11,380 nt of DNA from Flavobacteriaceae bacterium (GTDB lineage: Bacteria > Bacteroidota > Bacteroidia > Flavobacteriales > Flavobacteriaceae). Shown here one piece after another: positions 1 through 6,256 of the stretch; the stretch's first letter is position 1, and the number at the start of each line of letters is the position of its first letter. The notes beneath the pieces were generated by a model that did not search any database, was not told the DNA's origin, and saw only the letters and a program-made list of their open reading frames with translations. The stretch lies in contig JABDQK010000001.1 of assembly GCA_013042255.1 (NCBI GenBank), positions 1 through 11,380 on the forward strand, given 5' to 3'. A program made the position numbers and the translations under genes.

Positions 1-2236
1 GACCTGAAAACTGCCCGGTATAGACCACCCTGTCATCGATTTTTACGAAGTATCCGTCAACAGTGACGGTAAGGTTTGCTGAAGGAATTTTAGATGTCAG
101 CCCTAAACTTACACTTTTCGAGATTTCCTGTTTCAATTCGGGAATACCCAGTAAACTGGCCGCTTTGCTGTCATTTGAAAAAGTACCTACTTCCTGCGGA
201 TTTCCCAGGTTATCAAAAATGGTCGAGGTGGAATTAAAATTCAACTGGTGTAAAGATGGGGCCCTGAAACCAGAATTAACAGCCCCCCTAATATTTAAAT
301 TATCTGAAGCCTTTATCCTTGTCGCCAATTTAAAATTCATCGTGGAACCAAAGTCGCTGTAGTTCTCGTATCGGGTAGCAAAACTCGCAAGGAAGGATTC
401 TGTAAAATCCGCCTCGAGGTCTAAATAACCGGCTACACTGCTCCGTTCTCTTTCAAGAGCATTATTGGGTGAAAATCCAGGAAAAACCTGAGATCCCCCC
501 GGGCGCGAATTGTCAAAGAAGTCGACTGCAGGTTGCTGGGAAGCCAGGGTGATTACCTCTCCATTGGCCGTATACTGCGCATAGGAAGCTTCCTCCCCTG
601 GGACAATCGTATAATTCTCAAGGCGATACTCCGACCCAAAAGCGACGTTTAACCCGCTAAAGACATCATCGTAAAACTTTGATACATCCAGGTTTGCCGT
701 ATTCTGTGAGAATGAAAAGCCACCGGCATCAAAAGTGGTTGGAGACGCGTTCTGAAGGGAGGCATTATATGTATTCCCAATGACATACAGGAAGGAGTTC
801 TTCCCATAGGTATTGCTCAGATCCACATTCCAATCGCCTATCATCCCTTTTATACCAACGGAAATCGACTGGTCCTTTATATTCGAGTTGATTTCGGGAA
901 GGAACCCATTGAAATAGGCTGGAGTATATGTCCTGCTTTGATTGGGCAATCTGTAAAATCCGGCAGAATTTCCAGTCCTTGAACTCAGTCCGGCAAAGGA
1001 ATATATTTCAGTCCCATTATCGTCGAGCGGTAAAGAGAAATTGGCAAAAAAGCGACCTCCCCTCAGGGCCGACTGGCCAACTCTCATGTTGAAATCACTT
1101 CGTTCCAGGCCTCTCGCGGCTAGCTCGGCAGTAGTATTATCTGCAGAAAGGATGGGCTGTAATTCGGCTTTTGTTGTCGCTCCCTGGGTGTCAATCCCTG
1201 CGGCATTGGCATATTGTAAAACATCGGTTACATCATCATCTAGTAGTAAGGAGAGATCAGCACCATCGGCTTGTGCAAAACGTTCAACCGTGTTGTACAA
1301 GTTAAAAACATCGCCTTCCCATTCGTTCATCCTGCTGTATTCCTGGCGAACGTCAAAATCACCTGAAAGGGTTAAATATCCCCCATTATCGCCCATGGGA
1401 ATTCCGTAACTACCTGCAATGTTGGTGGTTGCACCATCAACTCCACCGGTCTGGTTATTGGCGTTCTCGGAGAAATTTGCTCCTGTAGTTACATTGATCA
1501 GCAATTCATCCACGGTTCTGTTCAGGATAATATTGATAACCCCTGCAATTGCATCAGACCCGTACTGGGCCGCGGCACCGTCGCGAAGAACTTCAATACG
1601 CTGAATCGCCGCAGTTGGGATCGCATTAAGGTCGGTTCCCACACTACCCCTTCCGAATGTTCCATTTACGTTTATAAGGGAGGAGGTATGCCGTCTTTTA
1701 CCATTAATAAGTACCAGTACCTGATCGGGACCCAAACCTCTCAGGGAAGCCGGATCAATATGGTCTGTACCATCAGATATAGTCTGCGTATTCGAAGTAA
1801 AAGAAGGGGCCACATAATTCAGGATTTGATTTAAATTCACCTGAGGTGCTGCCGTGGCTAATTCTTTAACATCAATTACATCAATAGGCACCGTACTTTC
1901 AGTAGCGGTCCTGTTTGGATTTCTGGAACCGGTGATGACCACTTCTGCCAACTGAACCCCTGAAACCAGGGTAATGGCCATAATGGTACTGTTCACCTGT
2001 ACTTCTTTGGGTTCAAACCCAATGTAGGAAACAATAAGTCGGTCTCCGATTATCGCCTCAATACTGAAGTTGCCGTCGAAATCTGTGGTCGTCCCTACCT
2101 GGGTTCCCTTTTTTACTACTGAGGCACCTGGTAGTGGCGTACCGTCTTCATCTTTTACCGTTCCTGTAATCTGCGAATGCAGCAGTGTTACAGAGCCCAG
2201 AAAAAGGAATACGAGCAAGAGTAAATGTTTTTTCAT
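1..2236 (-). CDS. TonB-dependent outer-membrane receptor (partial, C-terminus off left edge)
   Basis: The reverse strand is open for 745 codons from an ATG at 2236 to the window edge with no stop; I checked every triplet. Residues 1-21 form a signal peptide (KKH, then a Leu-rich core, likely cut after HS before Gln22). Residues about 23-92 are a carboxypeptidase-regulatory-like beta-sandwich (TGTVKDEDGTPLPGASV, FDGNFSI, VSYIGF). The AEVVITGSR segment near 97-105 precedes the plug domain (about 113-240), which carries SLRGLGPDQVLVLINGKRRH and IEVLRDGAAAQYGSDAIAGV. The rest is beta-barrel, including GFRAPSLHQLNF and, at the edge, DGYFVKIDDRVVYTG, typical of a late barrel segment. Such proteins sit in the outer membrane and import a ligand with TonB-ExbBD energy. 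The ligand cannot be told, and no SusD-like partner is visible. It is divergent from pepT. The barrel end, probably 100-250 residues, is missing. Confidence 0.93.
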   Translation of the reverse strand, partial: MKKHLLLLVFLFLGSVTLLHSQITGTVKDEDGTPLPGASVVKKGTQVGTTTDFDGNFSIEAIIGDRLIVSYIGFEPKEVQVNSTIMAITLVSGVQLAEVVITGSRNPNRTATESTVPIDVIDVKELATAAPQVNLNQILNYVAPSFTSNTQTISDGTDHIDPASLRGLGPDQVLVLINGKRRHTSSLINVNGTFGRGSVGTDLNAIPTAAIQRIEVLRDGAAAQYGSDAIAGVINIILNRTVDELLINVTTGANFSENANNQTGGVDGATTNIAGSYGIPMGDNGGYLTLSGDFDVRQEYSRMNEWEGDVFNLYNTVERFAQADGADLSLLLDDDVTDVLQYANAAGIDTQGATTKAELQPILSADNTTAELAARGLERSDFNMRVGQSALRGGRFFANFSLPLDDNGTEIYSFAGLSSRTGNSAGFYRLPNQSRTYTPAYFNGFLPEINSNIKDQSISVGIKGMIGDWNVDLSNTYGKNSFLYVIGNTYNASLQNASPTTFDAGGFSFSQNTANLDVSKFYDDVFSGLNVAFGSEYRLENYTIVPGEEASYAQYTANGEVITLASQQPAVDFFDNSRPGGSQVFPGFSPNNALERERSSVAGYLDLEADFTESFLASFATRYENYSDFGSTMNFKLATRIKASDNLNIRGAVNSGFRAPSLHQLNFNSTSTIFDNLGNPQEVGTFSNDSKAASLLGIPELKQEISKSVSLGLTSKIPSANLTVTVDGYFVKIDDRVVYTGQFSG

Positions 2237-2275
2237 ACGTGTTAGATTTTGAGTGATTAGTTGAAGTAAGGTAGT

Positions 2276-2308
2276 AAAAACTATGAGTTAACTACCAATT
2301 AAATCCAA
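2276..2308 (-). promoter_or_regulatory. Candidate promoter of the TonB-dependent receptor gene
   Basis: On the minus strand TAGTTTTT (2283 down to 2276) matches the Bacteroidota -7 consensus TAnnTTTG except for the last base, and a TTG lies 22 bp upstream (2308-2306). The start codon would be about 35 nt downstream of the predicted transcription start. The match is imperfect, so this is tentative. Confidence 0.35.
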
Positions 2309-2352
2309 TAAATTAATTTTCAGTTACTTATCAAATTCAAGTAAATGAGCTC

Positions 2353-2382
2353 TTGGCTCTTGGAAATGAAAAGTTACTTTTG
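2353..2382 (+). promoter_or_regulatory. Bacteroidota-type promoter of pepT
   Basis: TTG (2353-2355), a 19-bp spacer, then TACTTTTG (2375-2382), an exact match to TAnnTTTG. Transcription would begin near 2389, about 10 nt before the ATG at 2399. This excludes the in-frame ATG at 2345, which lies upstream of the promoter, and so decides the pepT start. Confidence 0.7.
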
Positions 2383-2398
2383 CGTAAAACTGACTAGA

Positions 2399-3625
2399 AT
2401 GGAACGAATAGTAGATCGCTTTTTACGCTATGTTAAAATCGACACCCAGAGTGATCCAAATTCTGATTCAACACCGAGTACGCAAAAACAATGGGTACTT
2501 GCAAAGATGTTGTTTAAAGAATTGAAGGATATCGGCCTTGAAGAGGTCACCATGGATGAACGTGGATATATTATGGCCACTCTCCCTTCGAATATGGAAA
2601 AAGAGGTACCTACCATTGGTTTTATTTCTCACTACGATACATCACCCGATTTTACAGCGACCGGGGTAAATCCCAGAATTATAGAGAATTACGACGGGAA
2701 AGACATTCTTCTAAATAAAAATGAGAACATTGTTTTGTCTCCTGACTATTTTGAGGACCTGCTACAGTATAAAGGGCAGACCCTTATCGTTACAGATGGA
2801 ACCACCTTGCTGGGAGCAGACGACAAGGCAGGGATAGCAGAAATTGTCACGGCCATGGAGTACCTGTTGGCCCATCCTGAAATTAAACACGGTAAGATAC
2901 GGATTGGTTTTACTCCTGATGAAGAAATAGGGCGGGGCGCCCATCATTTTGATGTTGAAGCCTTTGGTGCAACCTGGGCGTATACCATGGATGGGAGTCA
3001 GATAGGAGAACTGGAATACGAGAATTTCAATGCAGCCGGGGCAAAGATCACAGCCAGGGGTAAAAGTGTTCATCCGGGATATGCAAAAAACAAAATGGTG
3101 AATGCCATTGGAATTATTACCGACCTGGCCACACGTCTTCCTAGAAATGAGGTACCTGAGAAGACCGAAGGTCGTGAAGGCTTTTACCACGTATACAATT
3201 TACAGGGTAGTATAGAATTGGCCACTATGGAGTTGATCGTCAGGGACCACGACAGAAGTGTATTTGAAGAGCGGAAGCGTTTTTTGGAAGATCTGGTAGA
3301 GGAATTTAATAAATTGAACCCTGGTAGCGTGACTCTTGAATTAAAGGATCAATATTACAATATGAAGGAGAAAGTAGAACCTGTTTACCATATTGTTGAG
3401 ATTGCCGAAGAAGCAATGAAGAGCCTGGGGATACACCCCATTATTAAACCTATTAGGGGAGGCACAGATGGTTCTCAGCTAAGTTATATGGGTTTACCCT
3501 GTCCGAATATTTTTGCGGGGGGGCATAATTTCCATGGGAAATATGAATATGTCCCTGTAGAAAGTATGGAAAAGGCAGTTGAAGTAATCGTCAGAATTTG
3601 CGAAATTACAGCCAATAAACTCTAA
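2399..3625 (+). CDS. pepT: Peptidase T (tripeptide aminopeptidase), M20B family
   Basis: Cytoplasmic di-zinc aminopeptidase that removes the N-terminal residue from tripeptides. From ATG 2399 the protein is 408 residues, the same length as the enterobacterial enzyme as I remember it, and starts [20 protein letters not shown], closely resembling it. Metal and catalytic residues are all present: His78 and Asp80 in SHYDTSPD, the bridging Asp141 in LLGADDKAG, Glu175/Glu176 in [10 protein letters not shown], Asp198 in YTMDGS, and His379 in NFHGKYE. The dimerisation/lid domain occupies roughly residues 205-320, and [13 protein letters not shown] (around 350-362) contributes to substrate binding. 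An in-frame ATG at 2345 would add 18 residues but precedes the promoter and has no counterpart in the family. The downstream DUF1801 gene starts 11 bp after the stop, so the two are probably co-transcribed. Confidence 0.96.
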   Translation: MERIVDRFLRYVKIDTQSDPNSDSTPSTQKQWVLAKMLFKELKDIGLEEVTMDERGYIMATLPSNMEKEVPTIGFISHYDTSPDFTATGVNPRIIENYDGKDILLNKNENIVLSPDYFEDLLQYKGQTLIVTDGTTLLGADDKAGIAEIVTAMEYLLAHPEIKHGKIRIGFTPDEEIGRGAHHFDVEAFGATWAYTMDGSQIGELEYENFNAAGAKITARGKSVHPGYAKNKMVNAIGIITDLATRLPRNEVPEKTEGREGFYHVYNLQGSIELATMELIVRDHDRSVFEERKRFLEDLVEEFNKLNPGSVTLELKDQYYNMKEKVEPVYHIVEIAEEAMKSLGIHPIIKPIRGGTDGSQLSYMGLPCPNIFAGGHNFHGKYEYVPVESMEKAVEVIVRICEITANKL

Positions 3626-3636
3626 ACTGAATTACA

Positions 3637-4230
3637 GTGAGCAAGGCGAAAATTGATGCCTTTTACGCCAGGGAAGGTAGCTTTAAAGAAGGTATAAACA
3701 GGTTAAGGGCACTGGCTCTTCAGACCGAACTTAAAGAGGAGCTGAAGTGGGGAGCACCGGTCTACACCCTGGGAGGGAAAAATGTCTTTGGAATTACGGC
3801 TTTCAAATCTCATTTCGGAATCTGGTTTTTCAACGGTTGTTATCTGAAAGATTCCGAAAATGTTCTTGAAAATGCCCAGGAAGGGAAAACAAAGGCCATG
3901 AGGCACTGGAAATTCATTGCTGCAAATGAAATCATAGCAGACAAAGTCCTGGCCTATATGACGGAAGCCATAGAGAATCAGAAAAAAGGACTTTCCCACA
4001 AACCCCGGAAAAAACAGAAAATGGAAGTCCCACCGGAGTTGCAACAGGTCTTAAAAAAAGATATCGAGCTCCACAAAGCCTTTTATAAATTTACGCCCTA
4101 TAAGCAGGGTGAATTCTGTGAGTATATCCAAACGGCTAAACAACTGAAGACAAAACAGAATCGACTAGAAAAGATCATTCCTATGATCAGGGAGGGAATT
4201 GGCATAAATGACAAATACCGAAAGACTTAG
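3637..4230 (+). CDS. DUF1801 / YdeI-OmdA-like protein, GTG start
   Basis: A 197-residue soluble protein without signal peptide or membrane segment. The N-terminal half (about 15-110) is a DUF1801 domain: ELKWGAPVYTLGGKNVFGI followed by HFGIWFFNGCYL. A basic linker (HKPRKKQK, 121-128) leads to an OmdA/YdeI-like C-terminal segment (about 130-190) with YIQTAKQLKTKQNRLEKII, matching the family's AKR-x-x-TR-x-x-R pattern. The domain pair is common in Bacteroidota proteins named YdeI/OmpD-associated; biochemical function is unknown. GTG at 3637 is the only reasonable start: a TGA lies in frame at 3628-3630 and the next in-frame ATG is residue 88, inside the first domain. It follows pepT by 11 bp with no promoter of its own and ends at the shared terminator. 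Confidence 0.85.
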   Translation: MSKAKIDAFYAREGSFKEGINRLRALALQTELKEELKWGAPVYTLGGKNVFGITAFKSHFGIWFFNGCYLKDSENVLENAQEGKTKAMRHWKFIAANEIIADKVLAYMTEAIENQKKGLSHKPRKKQKMEVPPELQQVLKKDIELHKAFYKFTPYKQGEFCEYIQTAKQLKTKQNRLEKIIPMIREGIGINDKYRKT

Positions 4231-4255
4231 CCGAAGTCATTAAGTACAGGGAATT

Positions 4256-4288
4256 AAAAAACCGGTAACTCTGAGTTACCGGTTTTTT
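4256..4288. terminator. Bidirectional intrinsic terminator between converging operons
   Basis: A perfect inverted repeat: AAAAAACCGGTAACT (4256-4270), loop CTG (4271-4273), AGTTACCGGTTTTTT (4274-4288). Read on either strand it gives a 9-bp GC-containing stem followed by six or more U, so it can end both the pepT/DUF1801 transcript and the nusB-DUF1573-yajC transcript. Confidence 0.93.
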
Positions 4289-4308
4289 GTTTTAACAATC
4301 CCAATACC

Positions 4309-4593
4309 CTATTTGGCAGGAGGATTTAATTTATTGCTCATTTCCATGGAAATGGCTGAGCGATCGAACTTCAGTCTTCCGGCCATGGTTTCAATAATGC
4401 AGGATGAATCCTTGTCATTGAGATCAACGACCTTTCCGTGAAGGCCACTTTTAGTGACAATTTTATCTCCTTTTTTTAATGCTGCCGCAAACTTTTTTTC
4501 ATCTTTCTGTCTTTTCATTTGAGGTCGTATCATAAAGAAATACGCCACAACAAAAATCAGAATCATCGGCAGGAAATTCCCTATCTCGCTCAT
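4309..4593 (-). CDS. yajC: YajC, Sec translocase accessory subunit
   Basis: A 94-residue inner-membrane protein of the SecDF-YajC complex that assists protein export through SecYEG. A single hydrophobic segment at about residues 7-22 (FLPMILIFVVAYFFMIRP) is followed directly by the basic stretch RPQMKRQK, then by the cytoplasmic YajC domain with KKGDKIVTKSGLHGKVVDL (40-58). Length is normal for the family. It is the last gene of the nusB operon: its ATG lies 20 bp after the stop of the DUF1573 gene, and the shared terminator follows just beyond its stop. The operon ends here; no secDF is visible nearby. Confidence 0.95.
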   Translation of the reverse strand: MSEIGNFLPMILIFVVAYFFMIRPQMKRQKDEKKFAAALKKGDKIVTKSGLHGKVVDLNDKDSSCIIETMAGRLKFDRSAISMEMSNKLNPPAK

Positions 4594-4613
4594 AATTCTA
4601 TCTGTATTTAAAC

Positions 4614-5096
4614 TTACTTAACTGGTCCTAGATTTGCTGCAGGTGCTCCGCTGTTAGGCTGGACAAAGGCTTTAATCCTGAGTAATTCAGATCCCTTTTC
4701 AGTATTTGCAGAAACAGTAATTGTTTTGGTAACCTGGTTCTGTCCCGATCCATTGAATTTAACCAATAACTCCCCTGTTTCTCCCGGGGCGATTGGTGTG
4801 TTTTTTGGATACTCGGGTACTGTACATCCACAGCTACTGGTAGCATTGGTAATAATAAGAGGAGCATTCCCCGTATTGGTGAATGTAAATGTAGTTTCCT
4901 GTGGAGTCCCCTGATTTATAGTACCGAAATCGTGCTCGGCCTTATTAAAGGTCATTACAGGAAGGTTCTTGGCCGCTGCGTCTCTTTCGGCAGCTACCTG
5001 AACATTTGCTGTTTCAATTTTGTTAGAGGCTTTTTCCTTGCAGGAAACAAAACCGATCATACTGACTACCCCCAGGGCTATGAATATTCTTTTCAT
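4614..5096 (-). CDS. DUF1573 domain lipoprotein
   Basis: A 160-residue predicted lipoprotein. Residues 1-18 are a signal peptide (MKRIFIALGVVSMIGFVSC) with Cys19 as the lipidation site in FVSC. Residues about 47-145 make one DUF1573 domain, an Ig-like ASPM/SPD-2/Hydin-type fold, with FGTINQGTPQETTFTFTNTG, then TSSCGCTVPEYPK with the characteristic paired cysteines Cys89 and Cys91, then APGETGELLVKFN. Function is unknown in the family; the domain suggests a structural or binding role at the cell envelope. Asp/Glu is not found right after the lipidated Cys (Lys-Glu follows). It lies between nusB (45 bp upstream) and yajC (20 bp downstream), an order I recall as common in Bacteroidota, without a known functional reason. 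Confidence 0.92.
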   Translation of the reverse strand: MKRIFIALGVVSMIGFVSCKEKASNKIETANVQVAAERDAAAKNLPVMTFNKAEHDFGTINQGTPQETTFTFTNTGNAPLIITNATSSCGCTVPEYPKNTPIAPGETGELLVKFNGSGQNQVTKTITVSANTEKGSELLRIKAFVQPNSGAPAANLGPVK

Positions 5097-5121
5097 ACAA
5101 CTAGATTTAATTATTTTGCTG

Positions 5122-5129
5122 CAAAATTA
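5122..5129 (-). promoter_or_regulatory. Candidate internal -7 element before the DUF1573 gene
   Basis: In the 45-bp gap after nusB the minus strand reads TAATTTTG, an exact TAnnTTTG match about 26 bp upstream of the DUF1573 ATG. I found no TTG at the expected upstream distance, so an internal promoter is possible but not well supported. Confidence 0.3.
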
Positions 5130-5141
5130 AGGAATAAATGC

Positions 5142-6089
5142 TTACAGTAGTCCCCTGCCGGTCTTTTTAAGTTTTCCTTCGCTTTTGTATTCCCTTACCA
5201 GTTTATCCAGAATACCATTGATAAAGATACTGCTCTTGGGGGTTGAATACTCCTTGGCGATCTCCAGGTACTCATTGATAGATACCCGTTCAGGAATAGA
5301 AGGGAAATTTAGAAGTTCGCATATAGCCATCTTAAGTAGAATGGAATCGATATCTGCAATTCGGTCCTTATCCCAGTTCGGTGTTTTCCCCTGGATTTCA
5401 TCTTCCAGGACCTTGTTCTGAAGCAGGGTTTTTGAAAGCAGTTTCCTGGCAAATTCCATGTCTTCTTCATCCTTGAGTAAGCGGGGAAGAAAATGCCGCT
5501 CAGACTGCTCCTGCTTCACATTTTTCAGTTGTTTGAGAATGAAGGTATTAACCAGTGGGATATCATCTACCCAGGTAAGTTTGTCATCCTCGAAGAACTC
5601 GTAAAGCTTGTCATTAGGTGCGATCACTTCACGAAAAAGGTCAATGATCAGATTCTTGTCTTCTCCATAGGAACTTCCTTCTTTTTCCATATAAGAAGCA
5701 TAGAATTTGCTCGAGACAATCTCTTTAAAAAGTATTTTAACGTAATCCTCATTGAGGTACCAGCCTTTAATTTTCCGCCGTTTTAACTCTTCATTGAGCA
5801 CAGGATTTTGAACCAGCTGCAGCAAAAGTTTGTTATTCACAAACTTCTTTTTATCAGGAAAGTTATCGGTGGCTGAAGCCATGTATTTTTTTGAATCGTG
5901 CATATCGTGATGCAGCGCCATCGCGTGAAGCTCTCTCAAAAGGCACAACATTAGAAGATAAAGGGTATAGGTATTCTCAATGCTCAGACGGAGAAATTTT
6001 TCCTGTTTATCTAGGGAATCATCCTTGGATTGGGTGATTGCATAAATACATTGCATTACTTTCACCCGTAATTGCCTTCTCGTGAGCAT
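5142..6089 (-). CDS. nusB: NusB, transcription antitermination factor (long Bacteroidota form)
   Basis: RNA-binding factor that, with NusE/S10, acts in rRNA antitermination complexes. At 315 residues it is over twice the usual length of about 140. The N-terminal helix RRQLRVKVMQCIYA (4-17) matches the first helix of NusB. The family's remaining core is at the C-terminus: EFARKLLSKTLLQN (212-225), IADIDSILLKMAICELL (244-260) and INEYLEIAKEYSTPKSS then FINGILDKL (271-297). About 170-190 residues between these blocks (roughly 25-210) have no counterpart in short NusB and are helical and charged. Bacteroidota NusB proteins are generally this long as far as I know. It is the first gene of the operon leading to the DUF1573 gene and yajC, and is divergent from the ABC transporter. 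Confidence 0.93.
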   Translation of the reverse strand: MLTRRQLRVKVMQCIYAITQSKDDSLDKQEKFLRLSIENTYTLYLLMLCLLRELHAMALHHDMHDSKKYMASATDNFPDKKKFVNNKLLLQLVQNPVLNEELKRRKIKGWYLNEDYVKILFKEIVSSKFYASYMEKEGSSYGEDKNLIIDLFREVIAPNDKLYEFFEDDKLTWVDDIPLVNTFILKQLKNVKQEQSERHFLPRLLKDEEDMEFARKLLSKTLLQNKVLEDEIQGKTPNWDKDRIADIDSILLKMAICELLNFPSIPERVSINEYLEIAKEYSTPKSSIFINGILDKLVREYKSEGKLKKTGRGLL

Positions 6090-6104
6090 GTCTAAAGAAC
6101 TTTA

Positions 6105-6142
6105 AGGTATTACTAAATTGATGCGCAAAAATAGGTATTACT
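6105..6142. repeat. 10-bp direct repeat in the nusB control region
   Basis: AGGTATTACT occurs at 6105-6114 and again, identical, at 6133-6142, 28 bp apart. The second copy shares one base with the nusB -7 element and covers the start of its spacer; the first falls in the predicted 5' leader of nusB. This is seen directly; a regulatory role is inference. Confidence 0.5.
6126..6133 (-). promoter_or_regulatory. -7 element of the nusB promoter
   Basis: The minus strand reads TATTTTTGCGC, an exact TAnnTTTG match 36 bp upstream of the nusB ATG. No TTG sits at 17-23 bp upstream; a TTTG is present only 11 bp away, so the -33 element is weak or absent. Confidence 0.5.
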
Positions 6143-6192
6143 TCCAAATGTTTCTTCATTCTTGAACATATTATCTTATGTCTTTTATAACA

Positions 6193-6221
6193 TTTGGATT
6201 CTTGTGAATGCCCTATCTTTG
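6193..6221 (+). promoter_or_regulatory. Bacteroidota-type promoter of the ABC transporter gene
   Basis: TTTG (6193-6196), a 17-bp spacer, then TATCTTTG (6214-6221), an exact TAnnTTTG match. Transcription would begin near 6228, about 29 nt before the ATG at 6257. The in-frame TTG at 6194 lies inside the -33 element, so it cannot be the start codon of this transcript. Confidence 0.68.
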
Positions 6222-6256
6222 ACAAGCTTTACCGGAGAGCATCGCGAAACCGACCT

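Noticed and set aside
1041..1409. Plus-strand open frame within the receptor gene region
   Set aside because: The minus strand is continuously open as a TonB receptor through this stretch; the plus-strand frame is Ser/Pro-rich and featureless.
2762..3190. 142-codon open frame opposite pepT
   Set aside because: It lies wholly inside the well-supported pepT gene on the other strand, and its translation has no recognisable domain; it is a coding shadow.
3517..3523. Run of seven G in pepT as a possible frameshift or slippage site
   Set aside because: The frame continues through conserved [11 protein letters not shown] with the metal ligand His379, so no frameshift is present.
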